A DNA stretch of 64,000 nt from contig NZ_JARFYM010000001.1 in assembly GCF_030272705.1 (NCBI RefSeq), forward strand, positions 186,001 to 250,000, given 5' to 3'. This document shows, piece after piece, positions 1 to 7,200 of this stretch. The position numbers and the translations under genes were made by a program. The stretch is from Rhizobium mayense. GTDB lineage: Bacteria > Pseudomonadota > Alphaproteobacteria > Rhizobiales > Rhizobiaceae. The notes beneath the pieces are model-generated. The model worked only from the letters and a program-made list of their open reading frames with translations, did not search any database and was not told where the DNA came from. The stretch's first letter is position 1; every line of letters begins with the position of its first letter.

Positions 1-682
1 ATTTGTAACCAAGGCCGCCACCAACATCCCAATCGACATTTGCACCGCCTCCTCCGACCAGGCCCCAACCGGTCGCAAAGACCTCCGGCGTGAAGAAGTA
101 GTTGCCCCTTAGCCCCGCCATGGCGTCGACCCAGGTCTGCGAGAGCCCACCTTCGAAACCGCCCAGGACTTTGCCCACGATTCCGCCATTGAGGGAAAAG
201 CTTGTGTCTACGTTCCAAATCCTCGCGCCGCCGACAATATCGAGAGTGGCGTTTGGCTGGTCGATCAATGCGTACCCAACGCCAATGAGGCCGGCGAAGG
301 ACTTGGCGTCGACGTCGACGTTATTGGCTACGATGCCTCTTGGGGTCGATGCGTTCATGGAGAATTTCGTATAAATGATATCGCCGAAAATGCTGTAGCG
401 GTCATAGCGCGCTTCGCCGGTCACCATCGCCGCGAAATCGAGATGGTCAAATAGATCGCCAAAATCCGCGTCGATATGCACCGGGGGGAGACGGCCGTGG
501 CCGACATCGCCCGACAGGTCCGGTGCCCAGAAATATGGCGTGAGCGTGAACATCCATCCCGAAGGAGTTTGCACGGCGGACGGGGCCGGTGCGAGCGGCG
601 TCAGATCGGCTGCCCGCGATTTCGATGACAGAAACACCGCTACCGCCAAAATAGTCCAGCATATGAGTGTGCTCACTCGCAT
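1..682 (-). CDS. Outer-membrane beta-barrel protein, cut by window edge
   Basis: The minus-strand frame opens with an ATG at 682 behind a clear GGAGGAGG ribosome site and runs off the left edge, so at least 227 codons are visible. The start encodes a signal peptide (MRVSTLICWTILAVAVFLSS, then an SRAAD cleavage region). The rest alternates short amphipathic strands with Gly/Asp turns, for example TLTPYFWAPDLSGDVG and a Gly-rich stretch at the visible end, as in small outer-membrane barrels. It lies 59 bases downstream of another outer-membrane gene on the same strand, so the two are probably co-transcribed. The exact family is not recognised. The barrel assignment is inferred from composition, and the C-terminus is not visible. 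Confidence 0.7.
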   Translation of the reverse strand, partial: MRVSTLICWTILAVAVFLSSKSRAADLTPLAPAPSAVQTPSGWMFTLTPYFWAPDLSGDVGHGRLPPVHIDADFGDLFDHLDFAAMVTGEARYDRYSIFGDIIYTKFSMNASTPRGIVANNVDVDAKSFAGLIGVGYALIDQPNATLDIVGGARIWNVDTSFSLNGGIVGKVLGGFEGGLSQTWVDAMAGLRGNYFFTPEVFATGWGLVGGGGANVDWDVGGGLGYK

Positions 683-741
683 CGGATCCTCCTCCCGGTG
701 GCCAAATAAATCACGATTGCCCCCATCCGGCGCTCACGGAG

Positions 742-1551
742 CTAGAGCCCCTCCGTAGGAAGCAGGAAAGTCATACCCACGCGTGCACCCCATCCAGTTG
801 GCCCGCCATCGGGCGAGTCGGCCCAATAGCGAGCAGCCGCAAATAGTTGCACCGGCAGCTTGCCGAACTTCACGATCTTGGCCACTTGGAGGTTGATCGG
901 CACCGACCATTCATGGGCCTCCCAGTTATAGGTCGATTCAGTGTTGAGCGAAAACGTCCAGGCGCTCTTGGTGGTATAGGCGACGAACGGCTGCAGGAAG
1001 GTCGCATTGACATTGGGCCGGTCTCTTTCACCCGCAAAGGACCAGAGGTGATTGGCCAAGGCGCCTACCGTCCAACCTTCGCCCTGCCAGAGTGCGACGC
1101 CTGTTGGGCCCGCGCTCCATTTGCCGGAACCAAGAAGATCGTCGGTTGCAGTCGGAATGCCGAAGGCTGGGCCGACGCCCCAAACAAAACCGTTGACCGG
1201 CTTGGCTGGAGAGAAGAAGAAACTCTGCGTAATATCGCCAAGACCGAATTGTGTCCCAGAACCCGGGAAAATCTCATGCTGGTGGATGATCGGCAGGATC
1301 GTCCTAGAAATCAGGTTCCAGTCATCGTTGAGATGAAATGGAACGACCGGCTGGACGTTCAGATAAACCTGCGAACCGTCCTTTGCGGGACCGATGCCGT
1401 CATTATAGTTGAATTGGAAGGGGATGCTGATGAGGTCGGCGACCGGATTCGAGAGCTTCTTTGCCAAGTCGGAATCGTCGTGCTGCTCCTGACATTGAGC
1501 ACTCGCTGTCCAGCATATCGCTAGCGCTCCCCCAATTAGCCAGCGGCGCAT
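742..1551 (-). CDS. Outer-membrane transporter-like protein (MetA-pathway/phenol-degradation family)
   Basis: A 269-residue exported protein. I chose the ATG at 1551 because GGGGAGGA precedes it at good spacing and the protein then begins with a signal peptide (MRRWLIGGALAICWTASAQC). An in-frame start 13 codons upstream would bury that peptide. The mature part has the LSNPVADLISIPFQFNYN opening and alternating strands typical of proteins annotated as 'transporter' in the family named for a putative MetA pathway of phenol degradation (PF13557). That name is historical; the protein is probably an outer-membrane barrel of unknown cargo. It is followed on the same strand by a second outer-membrane gene. 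The family call is from memory of the motif, not a search. Confidence 0.75.
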   Translation of the reverse strand: MRRWLIGGALAICWTASAQCQEQHDDSDLAKKLSNPVADLISIPFQFNYNDGIGPAKDGSQVYLNVQPVVPFHLNDDWNLISRTILPIIHQHEIFPGSGTQFGLGDITQSFFFSPAKPVNGFVWGVGPAFGIPTATDDLLGSGKWSAGPTGVALWQGEGWTVGALANHLWSFAGERDRPNVNATFLQPFVAYTTKSAWTFSLNTESTYNWEAHEWSVPINLQVAKIVKFGKLPVQLFAAARYWADSPDGGPTGWGARVGMTFLLPTEGL

Positions 1552-1772
1552 GAAAAAATCCTCCCCAAGCCTCCTGCCAGCAGAATACATCAGCTACTAA
1601 AATTAGCAGAACACGAAATATGTCGCCTACTCTGAGCAACGGTGGATTGTGGACTGGGTGTGCTCGCATGGCCACACAACAAAGGACTAACGCCAGCTCC
1701 TGGGCTCCCGTTGGCACAAGTCGGCAAGAAGCTCGCAGGAATACGCCGCGATGCATAGGATGATATTGGCCG

Positions 1773-2003
1773 TCATGTCCGAGGGCCGACTATAAAGATT
1801 AGGACGCAAGCGGTTGCCAGCCCTTTTGGAAGCTTGTCATTAGCCTGCATGACGGCGAAAAGGCCGCCGCCATGCACAGTAATTAATGAGGCCAAAACCC
1901 ATCGACCGTAATCAACTTGGGTCACATATGCTTTTGATACGAGGTCTTTAACGAGTTCCAAATTGTGTTTCTGAGGATCGAGCGAACTATCTTCTTGCTT
2001 CAA
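1773..2003 (-). CDS. Small membrane protein, possibly truncated
   Basis: A 76-residue frame with a charged N-terminus (about residues 1-33) and two hydrophobic stretches (VLASLITVHGGGLFAVM near 36-52 and LATACVLIFIVG near 62-73). It stops just after the second stretch. The layout resembles two-helix membrane proteins of about 150 residues in rhizobia, so the frame may be a truncated copy: another minus-strand frame stays open to about 1687 and a frameshift near 1785 would join them. No strong ribosome site was found. The function is unknown and the gene may be decayed. Confidence 0.4.
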   Translation of the reverse strand: MKQEDSSLDPQKHNLELVKDLVSKAYVTQVDYGRWVLASLITVHGGGLFAVMQANDKLPKGLATACVLIFIVGPRT

Positions 2004-2413
2004 ATCGCACCTTAGTGACTTCGGAGCTGCGGAAATGGAGGTTTTCAGAGAGCGTTTTAGGCGTTCTCAAGGCCCATTTAAAGCCTCTTCAAAGTGGGCT
2101 CCCTTGAGAGTTCGCCACGCATACGCCGCAGCCAGGCTGACCACGCCGTTACCGGCTGCATCGGATCGGTCCACCCGATCGGCCATCCCATTATCCAATC
2201 CGAAAAGCTCGGGTTGAAGGTCAGGTAGTTGATCGAGGGTCTCGGCCCAGCGTTCAAAGTGAGATTGGGGGCGGGAATAGGGGAGGCGAAAGCTACGCGG
2301 AGAGGAGAGTGGGTCTTCTGAGTCTCCAGCGATCTGACATCAAATTTTCGTACATCCCGGCAACCATCCTCCAGTTCGCGTGTTCTTCACACAGTCTCGA
2401 GGAGGACCAAGGA

Positions 2414-2818
2414 ATGAAAACGTTTCTATCTATTGCCGCCCTTACAGTACTGCTCTCCGCTGGTGTCAGTTTCGCCCAGCAGGCCCCGAATGCCGCAACG
2501 CCGACACCGCCAGCCCAACAGCCAGCCCAGCCCGAAACGGCACCCACAGCAAACCCGCCGCACCCACCGGCAATGGGGCAGCACCGACCTGATGACGATG
2601 CAATGATGATGAGGGGCGGTTGGCATGGGGGCCCGATGAACCACCGCCCGATGCTATCTAAGGCCGCCCGTTTCCGCATCGAGAATGGCGACGTCAAAAT
2701 AGACGTCAAATGTGCCGATGACGAACCGATGAAGGCATGTGCGGATGAGGTAAACCAAATCCTCGACAGGCTCGAAGGGCGGTCCTCCTCCTCGTCGCCG
2801 TATGACGATGACCAATAA
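2414..2818 (+). CDS. Small exported proline-rich protein, function unknown
   Basis: A 134-residue protein. The ATG at 2414 is chosen because GGAGGA lies just upstream and the product then begins with a classic signal peptide (MKTFLSIAALTVLLSAGVSFA, cleaved before QQ). Residues about 23-60 are rich in Pro, Ala and Gln, followed by a His/Met-rich stretch (DDDAMMMRGGWHGGPMNHRP). The C-terminal half (about 80-120) is more ordered, with two Cys in a KCADDEPMKAC arrangement, and the end is a Ser run and an acidic tail. A periplasmic location is likely. The Met/His/Asp stretch could bind metal, but that is only a suggestion. About 400 bases upstream hold no convincing gene. Confidence 0.7.
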   Translation: MKTFLSIAALTVLLSAGVSFAQQAPNAATPTPPAQQPAQPETAPTANPPHPPAMGQHRPDDDAMMMRGGWHGGPMNHRPMLSKAARFRIENGDVKIDVKCADDEPMKACADEVNQILDRLEGRSSSSSPYDDDQ

Positions 2819-2894
2819 CCGAAGGGGCGCTGGGGTTGCGGAAGGTTTTCCGGTCTCGTTTCCGCCTAAATCATTGATTTTCGGTGATTACGGT

Positions 2895-2909
2895 GTGCCC
2901 TCCGGGCAC
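2895..2909 (+). terminator. Weak hairpin, possible terminator
   Basis: GTGCCC and GGGCAC face each other across a TCC loop between the exported-protein gene and the MEKHLA gene. There is no clear T-run after it, so a termination role is only possible. Confidence 0.25.
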
Positions 2910-3022
2910 GCCATGTTTGATTTATGCACCCGACCAACTGCAAGCGTCAGCCAGAAGTTCTATTTGGTTTCCAGCAGTTTCGGCCTAAAGAAAACCGGAT
3001 GTGCACGACAGGAAAGATATCC

Positions 3023-3493
3023 ATGGACATTAATCCACAACGCAATGCCTCAGATTTATCCGCAGACCCTGAGTTCTTCGATCTGCTGACCGGAAGTTAT
3101 GCCCGCATCGTTGGGACGCCTCTTATCGGCGAGGGGCTGGGACCGAGTTGGCTTTATCACGATGCCCCCTTCGTGGTCGTAGCGCATAACACCGACGCCG
3201 ATCCGCGATTCATCTATGCCAATAAGGCCGGCCAGGCTTGTTTCGAATATCCCTGGGACGAATTCATCACTTTGCCGTCCCGCCTTTCGGCGGAGCTTCC
3301 CAATCGTGCCGAACGTCAGCAATTGTTGGATGCTGTTACCCGCGACGGCTTTATCTCGGGTTATCGCGGGTTGCGGATCACAAAGTCGGGCCGGCGCTTC
3401 TGGATGGAAGACGGCATCGTCTGGCAGCTCATCGACCGTGACGGAAATCGGCGTGGGCAGGCAGCGACATTTTCGAAATGGAAAGATGTGTAA
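3023..3493 (+). CDS. MEKHLA-domain (PAS-like) protein
   Basis: A 156-residue cytosolic protein. The ATG at 3023 follows GGAAAG at suitable spacing and begins MDINPQRN. An earlier in-frame ATG at 2924 would add 33 residues with no ribosome site. The body matches the MEKHLA domain, a PAS-like fold found in bacteria and plants: LLTGSYARIVGTPLI, then PFVVVAHNTDADPRFIYANKAGQACFEYPWDEF (split here for length: the first 20 residues form the strand-turn core), and the closing ATFSKWKDV. Free-standing MEKHLA proteins are common in proteobacteria but have no settled function; a sensory or small-molecule-binding role is inferred from the fold. The gene appears to be single and is convergent with the minus-strand gene at 3518. 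Confidence 0.8.
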   Translation: MDINPQRNASDLSADPEFFDLLTGSYARIVGTPLIGEGLGPSWLYHDAPFVVVAHNTDADPRFIYANKAGQACFEYPWDEFITLPSRLSAELPNRAERQQLLDAVTRDGFISGYRGLRITKSGRRFWMEDGIVWQLIDRDGNRRGQAATFSKWKDV

Positions 3494-3517
3494 GACAGGG
3501 TCGGCTCTGAACGGAGC

Positions 3518-3901
3518 TTATGCCACCGGCTCAAATGCCTTTTCCTGTTCGATTTTGCGAAATATGCCGTAATCCGTATCTCTGGACTGTTCATACTCGT
3601 TAGCGAACAGTTCGGCTGCATGACGGCCGGCCGATGTTCTGTCGTTTTCGATCACGGCAGCGATGCGCCGGAATAGTTCGGCCTCAAAGCCGCCCGTGTT
3701 GTTGATCGGGCTCGGCCGCGGCAACCGCGCACCGCCGTCCAATCGGATCGCCGAGACATAAAACTCGCCATCATAACCATCTCCCGCCGATGTCAATTCA
3801 GCGTTGCCGTAGAGGAGCAAGCCCGTTTCCCATCGGTCGCAGAGATTGATGGTGAGCTCGTCGAAAGAGTATTCGCAGGAGAAAACGTCAGCAGACATCA
3901 T
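3518..3901 (-). CDS. Hypothetical protein
   Basis: A minus-strand frame ending at 3518. The convincing coding part begins at a double ATG (3901/3898, MMSADVFSCEYSFDELTINL). The frame is open further upstream to a TTG at 4051, but that extension reads like non-coding sequence and no good ribosome site separates the options. The product is about 127 residues, acidic, soluble and without membrane segments; it ends EQEKAFEPVA. The family is not recognised. It sits between the MEKHLA gene and the left edge of the prophage-like block and could belong to either. Confidence 0.55.
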   Translation of the reverse strand: MMSADVFSCEYSFDELTINLCDRWETGLLLYGNAELTSAGDGYDGEFYVSAIRLDGGARLPRPSPINNTGGFEAELFRRIAAVIENDRTSAGRHAAELFANEYEQSRDTDYGIFRKIEQEKAFEPVA

Positions 3902-4126
3902 TGCGCGGCCATCCGTGCAACCGACGCAAGCCTTTTGATTGTCTGACACCGGACTTCTAAAATCATGAACGACATTCTCCCTTTCCGCAGCTGTTGGGCC
4001 ACGACATCTGCATTTTCGGCCATCCCATCCGGTTTCGCTGGCTTCACGCAAGATCTCTAGACTTGCGCGGGCTCATTCCGTCTCGGCCGACCGGCTTGTG
4101 AAAGGCAATTTGTCAGGCAGCACGAT

Positions 4127-4149
4127 ATATGTCAACATATTTTGTGTCT
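4127..4149. promoter_or_regulatory. Operator-like palindrome, left of repressor gene
   Basis: ATATGT-CA-ACATAT (4127-4140) is a perfect palindrome apart from its two central bases. Its core, ATGTTGACAT on the minus strand, recurs exactly at 5088-5097 on the other side of the repressor gene. It overlaps CAACATATTTTGTGTCT (4133-4149), which differs by one base from the sequence at 5110-5126. The two copies flank the repressor gene, so I infer binding sites for it. Confidence 0.5.
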
Positions 4150-4262
4150 CACGATTGCAAAATAACACAATAAATGTTCTTTGCTGCAATCAGGCGCGAT
4201 CCGCCACAATCCGGTCAGGACCGGAAGCGCATTGCTGTGGGCAGCGGAAGAGGGGGACTGTT

Positions 4263-5054
4263 CTATTTCCTGGCAATATGCCCGCAGATGCGCCCGATGA
4301 TCGTCAGCCGCGCCAGCTCCACCGTAAAGGTTTCCAGCGCCGGGTTGTCCGAGATGATCTTGACCTGGCTCGGCTGGGTGAAGGGTACGCGCTGCAGGCG
4401 CTTGATCTGCGGTTCGGAATAGCCGTCGCTGATTGCGTAGACCGTATCGGTCGCCATTTGATTCTGCGAGAGATCGACGATGACGCGATCGCCGGGCATG
4501 TAGGTGGGCTGCATGGAATCGCCGATGACTTCCATGATGATGGTGTGGTTCGGCGATGCCTTCGCTTCGTTGCGCAAATAGCCCGAGGGAATGAGCCATT
4601 CCGCGACAATTTTGTGGCCGGCGACATTGCCCGCGCCGACGGGCAGATTGATGACCTCGCCGACAACGCCGCTGCCGGCGCCGAGTTTGACGTCCACCTC
4701 CGGCGTCGCGCCTTCGATCTTCGGTTGCCAATGTTCCCGGCTGTAGCTGAGGTCTTCGACGCCCTCGGCAAATCCTTCGTTGTATTGTTCATCCGGGTCG
4801 AAGGAGGTGACCACCATGCGCGGTCCCGGCCGCTCCACCTTCCTTGGACCCTCGCCGGTCAGGAGATAGCCGGCGGTGGTGCCGAATTTCTTGGCATAAC
4901 GATCGGCAATCTCGGGGCCGAATTCGTTCTGGCCGTTTTCGTGCGCTCGGTATGTGGATAGCCCAATACCGAGCGCCTCCGCTGCCTTCGTCGCGGAGGG
5001 ATAATTTGCGGCTTCGCGCGCCGCCTTCAGTCGTTCGCCCATGGATTTTTGCAT
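4263..5054 (-). CDS. Phage C1-type repressor, XRE HTH plus S24 peptidase domain
   Basis: A 263-residue lysogeny repressor. The N-terminal Cro/C1 helix-turn-helix spans about residues 5-65 (ERLKAAREAANYPSATKAAE, then GIGLSTYRAHENG). The C-terminal LexA/CI-like S24 domain spans about 135-255, with Ser180 in EVIGDSMQPTYMPGD and Lys218 in QIKRLQRV as the likely Ser-Lys dyad. Such proteins bind operator palindromes and self-cleave on contact with RecA filaments after DNA damage. The usual Ala-Gly cleavage pair is not certain here; AG at 145-146 or 126-127 are candidates. The gene reads leftwards, away from the early genes, and operator-like sites lie on both sides. A second in-frame ATG exists four codons in (5042). 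All key residues are present, so the repressor should be functional. Confidence 0.92.
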   Translation of the reverse strand: MQKSMGERLKAAREAANYPSATKAAEALGIGLSTYRAHENGQNEFGPEIADRYAKKFGTTAGYLLTGEGPRKVERPGPRMVVTSFDPDEQYNEGFAEGVEDLSYSREHWQPKIEGATPEVDVKLGAGSGVVGEVINLPVGAGNVAGHKIVAEWLIPSGYLRNEAKASPNHTIIMEVIGDSMQPTYMPGDRVIVDLSQNQMATDTVYAISDGYSEPQIKRLQRVPFTQPSQVKIISDNPALETFTVELARLTIIGRICGHIARK

Positions 5055-5087
5055 GATCCAACACTCGCAAAATAAATAACATAAATC

Positions 5088-5126
5088 ATGTTGACATGAA
5101 CATTAATAACAACATATCTTGTGTCT
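5088..5126. promoter_or_regulatory. Operator region between repressor and rightward early genes
   Basis: ATGTT-GACATG-AACAT (5088-5103) is an inverted repeat holding the exact 10-mer ATGTTGACAT also found left of the repressor gene. Twelve bases on, CAACATATCTTGTGTCT (5110-5126) repeats the left-hand sequence with one change. The region is AT-rich and lies between divergent transcripts, as expected for the pR/pRM control region of a lambdoid-style repressor. Confidence 0.55.
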
Positions 5127-5212
5127 ATCAAGATGCCGATGGCGAAATTCGCAGCAGGCTGACGTGCCGAGGCGAACGGCGTCCGGCGAACAACGGTTTT
5201 GGGAGTGGTCGT

Positions 5213-5419
5213 ATGATCTCGACGAGGAAGGGCAAGAAGGTGGGTTTGAGCTCAGGTTATTTGGACTTTTTCTCGGGCTGCCCTGCCTGCGGGCGGGCAT
5301 TGTCGATCGGGGAAGTGATCGAGCGGCACTGTGAAGCTTGCGACGGGCATGCCGAGCCGGCGGAGACATTTGATGCCGCTTCGGTCGAGGGCCAGCCGGA
5401 TACGGAGAAGGCGGTATGA
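5213..5419 (+). CDS. Small zinc-ribbon-like early phage protein
   Basis: A 68-residue product if translation starts at the ATG at 5213, which follows GGGAGTGG at good spacing. The frame is open back to an ATG at 5096, but that would overlap the operator region and adds 39 unlikely residues. The protein holds two Cys pairs (CPAC and CEAC, about 17 residues apart), the spacing of a small zinc ribbon, and then an acidic tail. It is the first rightward gene after the repressor control region, so an early regulatory role is inferred. Its stop overlaps the next ATG (ATGA), which suggests translational coupling. Confidence 0.6.
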   Translation: MISTRKGKKVGLSSGYLDFFSGCPACGRALSIGEVIERHCEACDGHAEPAETFDAASVEGQPDTEKAV

Positions 5420-5715
5420 GCGAGATAATTCAGGGCTTTCTGGCCAGTATCGGTGCTGCCCTGTTTTTCACCTGCATTCTTGCAACTTTGAAGCCGATCA
5501 TTTCGTCATGGCGACCGGCCAGCGAGGAGGATGACGCCAGCGGCGCGCCGGAGGGGGATCTGGTCCACTTCCGGATGGCTGAGAACGAGCTTCAGCGAGA
5601 GGTTCACGCGAGATTGCGTCGGAGACCTCGGCCATTCGGATGGCGCTCGGGGGCGCGCGTGCCGAGACACAGCGCCGACGGTCATTCCAGCGATCAAAAC
5701 ATTTTCAAATCTTAA
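5416..5715 (+). CDS. Small single-span membrane protein, early prophage region
   Basis: A 99-residue frame whose ATG overlaps the previous stop codon (ATGA). Residues about 4-28 form one hydrophobic span (IIQGFLASIGAALFFTCILA). An acidic patch (EEDDASGAPEGD) and an Arg-rich tail follow. The tail after about residue 65 looks less like natural coding sequence, so the real end may have been altered. The function is unknown; it sits in the early region between the zinc-ribbon gene and a conserved small gene. Confidence 0.5.
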   Translation: MSEIIQGFLASIGAALFFTCILATLKPIISSWRPASEEDDASGAPEGDLVHFRMAENELQREVHARLRRRPRPFGWRSGARVPRHSADGHSSDQNIFKS

Positions 5716-5753
5716 TTCGAAGACTTGGCCCAAGGCGGCCATAGGAGGTTTCC

Positions 5754-6044
5754 ATGAACGAATTCCAGATCGGTACCGAGGCTGTCGCCGGAGGTCATCT
5801 CGGCTGGATACGCAAGGTCCACCGCGCCACGAACGAAGTCCTCAGGGATCATCGCGGCGAGCCCATCGTCTTCTCGACCGAGGATGCAGCCAAGGCTGCG
5901 GCTGGCGTGGCGATGGTTGCTTATCTTAACACGCCGATGCTGCGTGATGGGGCGAGGGTGGAGGCGATCTCGAAGGCAGAAGCCCTGTTCAAGCCGAGGC
6001 ATCCTTTTGCCGACGCCGGAGCGGTGAATGGGAAGATCGCCTGA
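5754..6044 (+). CDS. Hypothetical early prophage protein
   Basis: A 96-residue soluble protein with an excellent ribosome site (AGGAGG, five bases before the ATG). It begins MNEFQIGTEAVAGGHLGWIR and contains a short Ala-rich helix (DAAKAAAGVAMVAYL). No known domain is recognised. It belongs to the rightward run of short genes behind the repressor, which in rhizobial prophages usually encode small modifiers of host or phage expression. Confidence 0.65.
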   Translation: MNEFQIGTEAVAGGHLGWIRKVHRATNEVLRDHRGEPIVFSTEDAAKAAAGVAMVAYLNTPMLRDGARVEAISKAEALFKPRHPFADAGAVNGKIA

Positions 6045-6101
6045 CAAGGCAATGCCATTGATTGCTTTCATTTATTCTTCCGGAAGGGAGGCGATATACT
6101 C

Positions 6102-6518
6102 ATGAGCAAAGGCAGGCTCGATACTCTTCTTGACGGCCTCGGCATCAAGCTGGTGCCCGTCCATCGCCGCCGCGCGCCGGCGCAAAGTCATGCGCGTGGC
6201 ACCATGCAGGAAATCAGGGGACAGCACGGCGACGGGCATCTGATCTTCGTGCTCCGCTGTATCCGCCAGACCGGCAGCAACCGCAACGAACTATGGTCGG
6301 ACACGATCGGGGCCGTTTCCGACATCCTCGTTCAAAGGAAGGATTGGGCACTGCAGCGGCCTGGCGATCTGCTGGCCGCTTTCGATGATATCGTGCTCGG
6401 CGCTTTGCGCGCCGATGCCGTGGCGCGGCGTCCATGGCCGGTACGCGCGACGCTTCGGATTTTGATCTATCGGGAACTGGAGAGACGCCTTGATGCACCG
6501 GAACGCCTTGCAGAATGA
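6102..6518 (+). CDS. Hypothetical early prophage protein
   Basis: A 138-residue basic protein starting at an ATG behind GGAAGGGAGG. It begins MSKGRLDTLLDGLGIKLVPV. The middle (LIFVLRCIRQTGSNRNELWS) and the Arg-rich end resemble unknown proteins found beside repressors in rhizobial prophages. No catalytic motif is visible. It overlaps the start of the next gene by 26 bases, so the two are translated as a pair. Confidence 0.65.
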   Translation: MSKGRLDTLLDGLGIKLVPVHRRRAPAQSHARGTMQEIRGQHGDGHLIFVLRCIRQTGSNRNELWSDTIGAVSDILVQRKDWALQRPGDLLAAFDDIVLGALRADAVARRPWPVRATLRILIYRELERRLDAPERLAE

Positions 6519-7158
6519 CGATTTGTCCGAGCGTGCCGCCGAGGTCGCGGATCTCAGCCTGATCGTTCGCGGCCGTTTTGTCGAGGCTGCCGACACGATG
6601 ATCCATCTCAATGTGCGCGGCGTGCGCCCTGATCAGATGCGCTCGCTTTGGCCTGATGTTCTTCCCGAACCGACCGATTATGCCGACATCCGCGTCCGTT
6701 ATCGCCCCAATGCGGCAGCCATTAGCCGCGCCGAAGAAGTGCTGCAGGACTGGTTGCTGATCCATGCCAGGGACGAGGAGCGTCGTATTCTGCTTTCTCG
6801 ATGGTCGGTCTGTCTTGCCGCGCCGCATATTGTTGGCTCCTTTCGCGATTTTTGTGTCAGGACTGGCCGGGTGAGACGAACGGCGGAACGACGGATTCAG
6901 AGCGAGTTTCGAAATGTTGCCGATGCGCTGCTTGCGATTTCACCCAGGCTGCAGGAGCCCGATTGGTCACGCATATCGCCGATGATGCCGAACTCGGCTG
7001 GCAGTCTCGAGCGAGTGAAAACACCGCATGCAAAGCATGAGACGCATTGGCTGCCGGAAGATGCAAAGCCGGTCTTCGACGCGGCCAACCCGGAACTGGC
7101 GGCATTGGCGAAGCGGTTGGAACGGGGGAATCGACGGCGTGCAAAGATGAGAGTTTGA
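6493..7158 (+). CDS. Phage-associated protein, DUF6362-like
   Basis: A 221-residue protein. I take the ATG at 6493, preceded by GGAGAG; a TTG directly before it is the alternative. The N-terminal third (ERAAEVADLSLIVRGRFVEA, then RPDQMRSLWPDVLPEP) resembles the phage family DUF6362, whose members lie near terminase genes. A helix-turn-helix-like Arg-rich stretch (FCVRTGRVRRTAERRIQSEF) suggests nucleic-acid contact. It may act as a late-gene regulator, by position only. It is the last gene of the early run and is followed by a terminator at 7219-7241. Confidence 0.55.
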   Translation: MHRNALQNDDLSERAAEVADLSLIVRGRFVEAADTMIHLNVRGVRPDQMRSLWPDVLPEPTDYADIRVRYRPNAAAISRAEEVLQDWLLIHARDEERRILLSRWSVCLAAPHIVGSFRDFCVRTGRVRRTAERRIQSEFRNVADALLAISPRLQEPDWSRISPMMPNSAGSLERVKTPHAKHETHWLPEDAKPVFDAANPELAALAKRLERGNRRRAKMRV

Positions 7159-7200
7159 CTTCTCGCTATCGGCCGTGGTCCAAATCCAGGGCTCGTGTCT

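Noticed and set aside
2035..2217. 60-codon plus-strand frame between the membrane-protein gene and the exported protein
   Set aside because: No ribosome site, no plausible protein features; the stretch 2004-2413 is best treated as non-coding.
4098..4961. 287-codon plus-strand frame over the repressor
   Set aside because: It is opposite the S24 repressor, begins inside an operator-like sequence without a ribosome site and reads as low-complexity Arg/Asp.
4133..5126. The 17-base near-repeat, considered as attL/attR
   Set aside because: Both copies flank only the repressor gene, not the prophage, and they overlap operator-like palindromes. Binding sites explain them better than attachment sites.
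5096..5212. Upstream start for the zinc-ribbon gene
   Set aside because: It would place the start codon inside the repressor operator, lacks a ribosome site, and adds residues unlike a natural protein; the ATG at 5213 has GGGAGTGG.
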